A stretch of 64,000 nucleotides of DNA, taken from Eubacteriales bacterium. Its GTDB lineage: Bacteria > Bacillota > Clostridia > Oscillospirales > Butyricicoccaceae. Where the stretch lies: contig JAUNSG010000006.1 of NCBI GenBank assembly GCA_030539335.1, positions 62,001 through 126,000 of the forward strand, read 5' to 3'. Made by a program: the position numbers and the translations under genes. This document shows positions 26,454-33,145 of this stretch, piece by piece. The notes beneath the pieces were generated by a model. The model was given only the letters and a program-made list of their open reading frames with translations. It was not told where the DNA came from and made no database searches. Within the stretch, counting starts at the first letter, position 1; each line of letters opens with the position of its first letter.

Positions 26454-27698
26454 TTACGTTTCGCTCTCCTCGTTTTCCTGGGTTTCTTCTTCCTTCGGAA
26501 GGTCCTCCTCTGTCCGGCCGTCCTCGACCACTTCCCCGATCTGCTCATAACACCAGACCACGGTCTGTGCCGTCAGCACGCCGTCGCCCGGCTCCCACGC
26601 ATAGTCCTCCTCAGACAGGCTGCCCTGCACAAGCTGCCGCCGTACCCGGTGCCGTGTGCCCGACCGGATGCAGCTCTGCATCCGTATTTCGTCCAGCGCC
26701 TGCTCCTTTGATGTATAATAGCGGCATGTCTCCGAATAGAGTGCAATCGGAAGTGTCAAATACTCATTCAGCCGAACAGAATGAATCGAGTATATTCTAT
26801 CACAATTCTCCGGGAATGCACACTGCTTTCCGTAGAAATTTATACGAGTTTTTCCAATGCACAACGCATAGCGCGTCGTTTCCTTCCCCGTCAGGCTGGT
26901 CTTCTGTACCGTTTCCGGCATGACACAGGCGGCGGCATACTTGGTCTTTGCCCAGATGTCCGCCTCTGCGGTCACCAGCCGGTCACTTCCCCACTCCGTC
27001 TGCGTCTCCACCAGTGCATCCACCAGAAGCTGTCCCTTGACCACCGCGTCCCCGGGGATGCACTGCGCCGTACCGCGCCGGACAATCTGCTTCTCAATCA
27101 CACCGTCCTTGACCGCCACGACGTCGCGCACTGTCACCTTATCTTCCACCTCCGGCGCCTCCTTCGCGGCTCCGGTCACCACACGCAGTACACTGCCCTC
27201 GACATTCGCCGCAAAGAAAGAGAGATCCTCCCGGGCACCGAGTACCGCCAGCCGCAGCTCCGCCGGCACAACATCCTCCGCACGCATTCCCGCGTGAATG
27301 CCCAATCCCTCCAGTTCCTGCATCACCGCGGTGCCGTCCACCCCGTCCGGGAAGCTGGTTTCAATCACCCAAATGCGCGTCCGCAGTTCAAAACAGGTCA
27401 GCAGAAGGACCAAAATCCCCGCCCACAAGCCAAACCGGAACCGATACCGCTTCCAGAGGAACGGCGCACCGATCCGCCGTGTGATGTGAACCCGGCAGCG
27501 TGTCCGCTTGCGCATTCTCCCCAGCCTGTGGAAATCCGCCGCGCTCAGCCGGATGGACATCTCGTCAATCTGTGTCCGGCGAATCTTTCTCGGCTGGATT
27601 CCTGCGAGGGCACAGCGGTTGAGAAACCGTTCCAGCTCCGCCCCCCGGATCCGCAGCTCAACCTCTCCACAAAACCAATGCAGCAGCTTTTCGAGCAT
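26454..27698 (-). CDS. yqfD: Sporulation protein YqfD
   Basis: YqfD is a membrane protein made in the mother cell under SigE in Bacillus; its biochemical role is unknown. The 414 residues carry a basic N-terminal domain (FLNRCALAGI, RRTQIDEMSIRLSAADFHRL), a transmembrane helix near residues 90-110, and a long external domain with the TAVMQELEGLGIHAGMRA and VVRRGTAQCIPGDAVVKGQLL-type segments seen in the family. The ATG at 27698 follows GGGGGG. It lies between yqfC and phoH as in Bacillus. Confidence 0.92.
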   Translation of the reverse strand: MLEKLLHWFCGEVELRIRGAELERFLNRCALAGIQPRKIRRTQIDEMSIRLSAADFHRLGRMRKRTRCRVHITRRIGAPFLWKRYRFRFGLWAGILVLLLTCFELRTRIWVIETSFPDGVDGTAVMQELEGLGIHAGMRAEDVVPAELRLAVLGAREDLSFFAANVEGSVLRVVTGAAKEAPEVEDKVTVRDVVAVKDGVIEKQIVRRGTAQCIPGDAVVKGQLLVDALVETQTEWGSDRLVTAEADIWAKTKYAAACVMPETVQKTSLTGKETTRYALCIGKTRINFYGKQCAFPENCDRIYSIHSVRLNEYLTLPIALYSETCRYYTSKEQALDEIRMQSCIRSGTRHRVRRQLVQGSLSEEDYAWEPGDGVLTAQTVVWCYEQIGEVVEDGRTEEDLPKEEETQENEESET

Positions 27699-27752
27699 GA
27701 TACCCCCCTTTTCTTTCCATTCGTGATCGGCTCCCATCTCCTGCCGTTCTCC

Positions 27753-27989
27753 CTATCCCGTCAGAAGCTCTACCGATGCAATCGTCCCGCAGATCGAGAG
27801 CTCACTGGCATCCAGCGTCTGCAATTCCAGTCCATCCCCTGTGACACAGATGCGCAGGGCGCCACAGTGAATCTGCATCTCCTGTGGACTGTACAACGTG
27901 ATCATGCACCGCCCGCTCAGCACAACCTTATGGTTCCCCTCTATTTCAATGGCCGGCATTCCCGCCGCCAGTTGCTGGATTCGTTCCAT
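27753..27989 (-). CDS. yqfC: YabP/YqfC-family sporulation protein
   Basis: This is a 78-residue all-beta protein of the YabP/YqfC family. It has the characteristic P-x-I-E-I-E-G-N start, VVLSGRCMITLYSPQEMQIH in the middle and the closing I-x-G-x-I-x-S-V-E-L. I took the ATG at 27989 with GGGAGG 10 nt upstream; the frame is open farther 5' only because it runs into the divergent ylbJ leader. It heads the minus-strand run down to the flavoprotein. A CATACAAA motif (28010-28017, minus strand) resembles a SigE -10 element, but no convincing -35 was seen. Confidence 0.88.
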   Translation of the reverse strand: MERIQQLAAGMPAIEIEGNHKVVLSGRCMITLYSPQEMQIHCGALRICVTGDGLELQTLDASELSICGTIASVELLTG

Positions 27990-28086
27990 GCGCGCTCGCC
28001 TCCCGTTGATTTGTATGCGGTACGGGAGAAAAGATTGCCTGTCAGCTTTGTATAACTTATCAGAAAAACGATCGGAGGTATCCCTT

Positions 28087-29037
28087 TTGTCCTGTCTCTT
28101 CTCCATGGCAGCCTGTGCCCTGCTGCTTGTTTTGACCACCCTCTATCCCGCTGTCTGCTCCCAGGCCGTCCAGTCCGGTCTGGAGCTGTGCTTCACCCGC
28201 GCCATCCCCGCGCTGTTTCCGTTCTTTGTCGTCTCCGGTCTGACCATCCGCTGTGGGCTGTCCGACACACTCGCCCGGCTGTTGGCTCCCGTCATGCGCC
28301 TCTACCGTCTTCCCTCCTGCGGCATTTCCGCCCTGCTGCTGGGCGTACTCGGCGGCTATCCCACCGGCGCACAGACCATCGCCGAGCTTATGGCAAGCGG
28401 ACGCTGTTCCCACGAGGACGGCGCCCGTCTGGTCGCCTTCTGCAACAATACCGGACCCGCTTTTCTGATCGGGATGTGCGGAAGCGGACTGTTTTCCTCT
28501 CCCCGCGTCGGCCTGTACCTCTATCTCACCCATCTGCTGTCCGCCTGCCTGCTCGGCCTGCTGTTTCGCGGAGGCTCCCGGACTGCACCGCTCCCTTCCC
28601 CGGCACAGCCGCTGCCGTTCGCCGCCTGCTTTACGCAATCCGTCCTGCAGGCCGGAAAAAGTATGCTGTGCGTCAGCGCGTTCATCCTGTATTTTTCTGT
28701 CCTGCTCTCCCTGCTCTCCGCTCTGGGCATTCTTCCGCTCCTCGCCGGTGCTCTGGCACAGCTGCTCCCCCTTCCCGCAGATGTGCTCCAGGCGGTCCTG
28801 ACCGGCGGCATCGAGCTGACCTCCGGCCTTGCGGCTCTGGCTTCCTGCGACGCATCGCCGCTCATCCGCGTCAGCGTCTGCGCCGGGCTGTGTGCATTCG
28901 GCGGAGTCAGCGTTCTGTTTCAGTCCTCCGCAGCGGCGCCAGACCTCCCGTTTTCCCGTATCTTCCTCGGAAAACTGCTGCATTCGGTGTTCTGTGTCGC
29001 CCTCTCCCTCCTGCTCTTTCCGCTCTGTGGCCTGTGA
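28087..29037 (+). CDS. ylbJ: YlbJ-type sporulation integral membrane protein (nucleoside-recognition/Gate domain)
   Basis: The 316 residues are almost all hydrophobic, about eight transmembrane helices, with the Gate-domain signature segments P-A-L-F-P-F-F-V-V-S-G-L, GVLGGYPTGAQTIAEL and AFCNNTGPAFLIG that mark YlbJ/SpoIIM-linked transporters. In Bacillus ylbJ is a SigE gene needed for spore maturation. The start is probably the TTG at 28087, 8 nt after GGAGG (28074-28078); an ATG at 28105 is possible. It is divergent from yqfC, which is also a sporulation gene, so the 97-nt gap may hold back-to-back SigE promoters. Confidence 0.88.
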   Translation: MSCLFSMAACALLLVLTTLYPAVCSQAVQSGLELCFTRAIPALFPFFVVSGLTIRCGLSDTLARLLAPVMRLYRLPSCGISALLLGVLGGYPTGAQTIAELMASGRCSHEDGARLVAFCNNTGPAFLIGMCGSGLFSSPRVGLYLYLTHLLSACLLGLLFRGGSRTAPLPSPAQPLPFAACFTQSVLQAGKSMLCVSAFILYFSVLLSLLSALGILPLLAGALAQLLPLPADVLQAVLTGGIELTSGLAALASCDASPLIRVSVCAGLCAFGGVSVLFQSSAAAPDLPFSRIFLGKLLHSVFCVALSLLLFPLCGL

Positions 29038-29073
29038 TTTCCACTGTTTTCTGCAATTTCACAGAAATTGAGG

Positions 29074-29102
29074 TGGAAACTGCGCGACAAATACGCTATA
29101 AT
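29074..29102 (+). promoter_or_regulatory. Candidate promoter for the Cys-rich protein-dacF pair
   Basis: A perfect TATAAT (29097-29102) is 17 nt downstream of TGGAAA (29074-29079), with the first start codon 38 nt beyond. Confidence 0.5.
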
Positions 29103-29139
29103 AAAAAAATGATTGAAACGAAAAACAAGGAGAACGCTC

Positions 29140-29496
29140 ATGTTCCGTTTATTCCGAAAGAATTATCTATACAGCAAAACGATTGAACCGCATTGCGCCT
29201 ATTGTTCCCATTGTACGAAGGACAACGAACACCAGGGCGTTTGCGATCTGCGCGGAATCGTGGCATTGGCGGGACAATGCAGGAAATTTCAATACAATCC
29301 CCTGATGCGTGTTCCACCCAAGCCCGCCCGGATCCGCGGCCGCTTCTCCGACGAGGACTTTTTCTTCGAGGCGCGCACGCCGTCGGAGGAAGAAGACCCG
29401 CAGCCGGACTCTACGGAACCAGAGGAACCGACCGAAGAACACGCTTCGGATTCTGCGGAAATAACAGAGACAACCAACAAGGAGGATTCCAATTGA
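29140..29496 (+). CDS. Small Cys-rich protein of unknown function
   Basis: The 118 residues have two parts. The first 55 are basic and carry five Cys and two His in a compact arrangement (HCAYCSHC, then GVCDLRG and GQCRKF) that looks like a zinc- or metal-binding knuckle. The remainder is a disordered acidic Glu/Pro/Thr tail. There is no signal peptide or transmembrane helix. AAGGAG precedes the ATG at 29140. Its stop overlaps the TTG start of the carboxypeptidase gene (TTGA), so the two are translationally coupled. I do not recognise a named family with confidence. Confidence 0.8.
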   Translation: MFRLFRKNYLYSKTIEPHCAYCSHCTKDNEHQGVCDLRGIVALAGQCRKFQYNPLMRVPPKPARIRGRFSDEDFFFEARTPSEEEDPQPDSTEPEEPTEEHASDSAEITETTNKEDSN

Positions 29497-30974
29497 ACTG
29501 GACAAAACGCATCGGATCAATCCTTTTGATCCTTTTTCTGACACTGACCCCATTGACACCGGCATTCGCCGTGGAAGACGAGGACACTTCCTCCACCACG
29601 GCCGAACAGACCGTATCCAACTCCGAGGAACCGACAGATTCCACGGAGGAGGATTCCGCCTCTTCCGACACGGAAAGCGAGGATGAGGAGGAAGTCCCCG
29701 AAGAAGAGGAAGAGGCACCGGATCTTGATCCAGCCATTGCGGTCAACGCCGGCGCTTCCATCTGTGTCAATGCCGAAACCGGCGAAATCATCCACGAGAA
29801 CAACGCCAAAGAAAAAATGTATCCGGCATCGACCACCAAGATCATGACCGCACTGCTGGTTCTGGAAAACTGCGACGATCTGAGTGACACGGTCACCATG
29901 CAAACGATCGACTTCTCGGATGTCGAAAACGGCGCCAGCACCTCCGGTCTGCAGGTCGGAGAGACGGTGACGGTGGAAACCCTGCTGTATTGCCTGATGC
30001 TGCCGTCCGGCAACGAGGCGGCCAACGCACTGGCCCGTTACATCGGCGGCGACGTCGAATCCTTTGCGAAAATGATGAACAACCGCGCAGATGAGCTCGG
30101 CTGTGTCAATACACACTTTGTCAACCCCAATGGCCTCCACAACGATGACCATTATACCTGTGCGTATGACCTGTATCTGATTGCACAGGCGGATATGCAG
30201 TTTGAGGCCTTCCAGACGATCGTCAACACCGCACAGAAAAAACTGCCTGCCACCAACCTGCAGGAGGAACGCATCGTCTATACCACCAACGAACTGATCC
30301 GCAGCCGCTGGGCCTCCATTTATTATGATTACTGTTACGGTATCAAGACCGGTCACACCACGCCGGCCGGCTATTGCTTTGTCGGCTATGCGAAAAACGA
30401 AGATGCCGGACTGTCGTATTATTCTGTGGTGTTGGGCTGCGATTTTGACGACGAAGCGGCCTATGCCGGAAGCTTTGTCGAGACCAAGGCAATGTTCGAG
30501 TGGGCCTTCTCCAAGTTCTCGCTGAAAACAGCGGCCTCCGGTGGCGATGCGATCACCGAACGCAAAGTCCGTCTGGGCAAGGACAAGGACACCATCACTC
30601 TCGTCACAGCGGAGGATGTCTCGGTCCTGCTCCCGCGCGATGCAGATATCTCCATGCTCGACGTGACCGTGGAGGCCGAGGAAAGCTACGACGCACCGAT
30701 CGCCGTCGGCGATACGCTCGGAACGGTTACCTATTCCTATAACGGAACCGAACTCGCTTCCACCGATCTGGTTGCCCTGACCAGCATCGAACGCTCGCAG
30801 CTGCTGTTCTATCTGGATCAGCTCCGCAACTTTCTGCTCTCCTCCACCTTCCTCGTGATTGTGGTGGTCATCATCATTCTGCTGGTTGTCCTGCTTGTCA
30901 TCCGCGCCATCTTCCATCGGAGAAAGCGCCGCCGCAGACTCCGTCAGACAAAGGGCGGAAAGCGCCGCAAATAA
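29493..30974 (+). CDS. dacF: Serine-type D-Ala-D-Ala carboxypeptidase (DacF/PBP5 type)
   Basis: This enzyme trims the terminal D-Ala from peptidoglycan stem peptides. The 493 residues start with a signal peptide (RIGSILLILFLTLTPLTPAFA), followed by a very acidic linker (about 28-80). The S11 peptidase domain has Ser113-T-T-Lys116, Ser172-Gly-Asn174 and Lys285-Thr-Gly. The C-terminal PBP5-type domain ends in a transmembrane helix (about 448-470) and a basic Arg/Lys tail, rather than the usual amphipathic anchor. The TTG start at 29493 is supported by GGAGG 7 nt upstream and overlaps the preceding stop codon. A strong terminator follows. Confidence 0.93.
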   Translation: MNWTKRIGSILLILFLTLTPLTPAFAVEDEDTSSTTAEQTVSNSEEPTDSTEEDSASSDTESEDEEEVPEEEEEAPDLDPAIAVNAGASICVNAETGEIIHENNAKEKMYPASTTKIMTALLVLENCDDLSDTVTMQTIDFSDVENGASTSGLQVGETVTVETLLYCLMLPSGNEAANALARYIGGDVESFAKMMNNRADELGCVNTHFVNPNGLHNDDHYTCAYDLYLIAQADMQFEAFQTIVNTAQKKLPATNLQEERIVYTTNELIRSRWASIYYDYCYGIKTGHTTPAGYCFVGYAKNEDAGLSYYSVVLGCDFDDEAAYAGSFVETKAMFEWAFSKFSLKTAASGGDAITERKVRLGKDKDTITLVTAEDVSVLLPRDADISMLDVTVEAEESYDAPIAVGDTLGTVTYSYNGTELASTDLVALTSIERSQLLFYLDQLRNFLLSSTFLVIVVVIIILLVVLLVIRAIFHRRKRRRRLRQTKGGKRRK

Positions 30975-30999
30975 TCCTTGACCATTTCATCTGCTGTTG

Positions 31000-31036
31000 C
31001 AGGCTCTGTATTTCTACAGAGCCTGTAATTTTTTTC
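31000..31036 (+). terminator. Intrinsic terminator of dacF
   Basis: A stem of about 10 bp (CAGGCTCTGT/ACAGAGCCTG, 31000-31025) is followed by a seven-T run after AA. It lies 25 nt past the dacF stop. Confidence 0.88.
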
Positions 31037-31045
31037 GCCCAACCG

Positions 31046-31074
31046 TTGACAGACTCCTACTGCATGTATATAAT
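31046..31074 (+). promoter_or_regulatory. Consensus sigma-A promoter of the gntR-ABC operon
   Basis: Perfect TTGACA (31046-31051) and perfect TATAAT (31069-31074) are separated by 17 nt. It is one of the strongest promoters in the window and is overlapped on its downstream side by repeated operator half-sites. Confidence 0.9.
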
Positions 31075-31102
31075 GTACTTGTTCAATAAGTACAATAAGT
31101 AC
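31075..31102 (+). promoter_or_regulatory. Probable operator of the YtrA-type GntR regulator
   Basis: Three half-sites lie directly after the -10 box: GTACTT (31075-31080), then AAGTAC at 31088-31093 and again at 31097-31102. The first two form an inverted repeat with a 7-nt spacer; the third is a direct repeat 9 nt on. The position implies autorepression by the gene that follows. Confidence 0.7.
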
Positions 31103-31119
31103 AGAAAAGGTGGTGAGTT

Positions 31120-31497
31120 ATGGAAATTATCATCAGCAACAATGCCAACAAACCGATCTATGAGCAGATCACATCCCAGATCAAGGCGATGATCATGAGT
31201 GGGGAGCTGGAGGCCGGAGAGGCCATCCCTTCCATGCGTGCCTTGGCGAAATCCATCCATGTCAGTGTCATCACAGTACAGAAAGCCTATGAGGATTTGC
31301 AGCGGGATGGTTTTATCGAGACTACCGTCGGCCGGGGGAGCTTTGTATCCGCACAGAATAAGGAATTCTATCAGGAGGAACAACAGCGTATTGCCGAGGA
31401 ACACTTGCAGGCAGCGGCAGAGATCGGACGGGTCAATAACATTTCTCTGGCAAAGCTGACGGAACTGTTGGCCCTATTTTATGAGGAGGACGAATAA
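31120..31497 (+). CDS. GntR-family transcriptional regulator, YtrA subfamily
   Basis: The 125 residues consist of a winged helix (PIYEQITSQIKAMIMSGEL, then LPSMRALA-type A-I-P-S-M-R-A-L-A-K, and VITVQKAYEDLQRDGFIETT, G-R-G-S-F-V) and only a short dimerisation tail. This is the hallmark of the YtrA subfamily, whose members control adjacent ABC transporter genes in response to envelope stress or antibiotics. It is the first gene of a three-gene operon, with the ATPase starting 1 nt after its stop codon. Confidence 0.92.
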   Translation: MEIIISNNANKPIYEQITSQIKAMIMSGELEAGEAIPSMRALAKSIHVSVITVQKAYEDLQRDGFIETTVGRGSFVSAQNKEFYQEEQQRIAEEHLQAAAEIGRVNNISLAKLTELLALFYEEDE

Positions 31498-31498
31498 C

Positions 31499-32365
31499 AT
31501 GGAAAACATTTTAGAATTGCAGCAGGTTTCCAAAACCTTTCCCAACGCTGACTTTGTGTTGGACAACGTGTCCTTTTCCCTTCCCTATGGGACGATCATG
31601 GGATTTGTCGGGGAAAATGGCGCCGGAAAGACCACAACCATCGGCTGTATTATGAATACTCTCTCCAAGGACAGCGGAACGGTCAAGCTGTTCGGAACGG
31701 AAATGCAGGAGGAAGATACGGCTTTGCGGGAGAAAATCGGCATTGTATACGATGGAGACAACTTCCCTCCTTATCTGACGGCGGAAGAGGTATCGCAAAT
31801 CATGCAGGGGATGTATGCAAACTGGGACCCGGCTCTGTTTCACCAATACTTACAGAGGTTTCATCTTCCGCCCAAGCAGAAGATCAAGGGCTATTCCCGC
31901 GGGATGACGATGAAGCTGGCGATTTCGGCCGCGCTGTCCCACCACCCGCAATTGCTCATTTTAGACGAAGCGACGAGCGGACTGGACCCGATTATGCGGG
32001 ATGAAATCTTAGATGTCTTCCTGGATTTTGTACAGGAGGAGGATCATTCCATCCTTCTGTCCTCCCACATCACGAGCGATTTGGAAAAAATCGCCGATTA
32101 TCTCACCTTTATTCACGGGGGAAAACTCATTTTGACGGAAACCAAGGACAATCTGATGTATCATTATGCCGTCCTGCGCTGCCGGGAAAGCCAGTTCCTT
32201 GCGCTGGACCCTGCGGATATCCTTGCCTATCGGAAACGGGACTTTCAAATCGATGTGTTGGTATCCGATGGAAAGGCTGCACAGCGAAAATACAAAGATG
32301 TCATTGCCGACCATGTTTCCATCGATGAAATCATGCTGTTACTGGTGAAGGGGGAACGAGTATGA
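31499..32365 (+). CDS. ABC transporter ATP-binding protein
   Basis: The 288-residue ATPase subunit of a GntR-linked exporter has Walker A GENGAGKTTT (near residue 40), a signature in the Y-S-R-G-M form, Walker B LLILDEATSGLDP and the switch His (S-S-H-I). The C-terminal 75 residues are the extension typical of YtrB/EcsA-like exporters. GAGGAGG precedes the ATG at 31499. It overlaps the following permease gene by 4 nt. The partner permease is frameshifted, so this ATPase may lack a functional membrane partner. Confidence 0.92.
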   Translation: MENILELQQVSKTFPNADFVLDNVSFSLPYGTIMGFVGENGAGKTTTIGCIMNTLSKDSGTVKLFGTEMQEEDTALREKIGIVYDGDNFPPYLTAEEVSQIMQGMYANWDPALFHQYLQRFHLPPKQKIKGYSRGMTMKLAISAALSHHPQLLILDEATSGLDPIMRDEILDVFLDFVQEEDHSILLSSHITSDLEKIADYLTFIHGGKLILTETKDNLMYHYAVLRCRESQFLALDPADILAYRKRDFQIDVLVSDGKAAQRKYKDVIADHVSIDEIMLLLVKGERV

Positions 32366-33014
32366 ACGGACTTTTGAAAAACAACTTTTATGCCATGCGC
32401 TCCAACGGGAAGGTATTTTCGATTCTAATGGTACTGCTGGGTATTTTTGCGGTGGCAATGGACAACGACGTCCAGACGCTGATCGACGGCTATATGCTGT
32501 TGGGAATGATCGGATTTTCCCTGTGCGCACTGACCACTCCGTACAAGGAAAACGTCGGCAAGTGGAGCAAATACAAGCTGACGACACCGGTCAAACGGTC
32601 GCAGATCGTGAGCAGCTACTACATCAGTCAGCTCCTGTGGCTGTTGGTCGGTATGATTTTTGCCGGCGTCGGCGTAAGCCTCTCGATCGCACTGCACGGT
32701 TATCCCTTTGACCGAAACACCGATCTCCTCATGCTGTTTGTCGTTGGAATTTCGATCAGTCTGTTCATGGGCGCGATCTTTTTCCCGCTGTTCTATTTGT
32801 GCGGCGAGGAGCGAAGCGAGGTCTTCCTGGTCATCAGCGGGCTGTGTGGATTCGGCATTGTGCTCGGCCTCTCCACCCTCATCAATATACTGTTCCCACA
32901 CATGACAACCTTCCAGATCATCTTGGGAGCTGGAAGCATTTTGCCTTCGCGCTGTTCGCCTTCCTTCTCTCCTATCCGCTGAGCATCTGCCTTTTCCGGA
33001 AAAGGGAATATTAA
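32362..33014 (+). pseudogene. ABC-2-type permease, frameshifted near 32930
   Basis: The first frame gives a six-helix-type permease starting MNGLLKNNFYAMRSNG with KLTTPVKRSQIVSSYY, as expected for YtrC/D-like subunits. After I-I-L-G-A it switches to a meaningless Arg/Ser/Pro tail and stops at 32982. In another frame, from 32928, the sequence continues as W-K-H-F-A-F-A-L-F-A-F-L-L-S-Y-P-L-S-I-C-L-F-style hydrophobic residues and ends in R-K-R-E-Y at 33014, which is the expected final helix. A single-base indel in or near the GGGAGCTGG run explains this. It could be a real mutation or a sequencing/assembly error; losing the last helix would probably inactivate the protein. Confidence 0.8.
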
Positions 33015-33087
33015 ACACGAAAAAAATTCCTCATCGGATTTGCCATTCTCTGCGGTTCCGATGGATGCGAAAGAAACAATTGTAATA

Positions 33088-33135
33088 GCAAAAACGCTGG
33101 GAATGCAGGAGATCCTCCTGCTTCCCAGCGTTTGT
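33088..33135. terminator. Strong bidirectional terminator between the two ABC loci
   Basis: An 11-bp stem (33093-33103 with 33122-33132) plus a coaxial 7-bp stem (33105-33111 with 33115-33121) are separated by one bulged T and closed by a 3-nt loop. An A run on the left and T-rich sequence on the right let it serve both the plus-strand permease and the minus-strand permease. Confidence 0.85.
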
Positions 33136-33145
33136 ATTTGTTTCT

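Noticed and set aside
27898-28086. 5' extension of the ylbJ frame, adding 63 codons
   Set aside because: It is antisense to yqfC, and the GGAGG at 28074-28078 marks the TTG at 28087 as the start.
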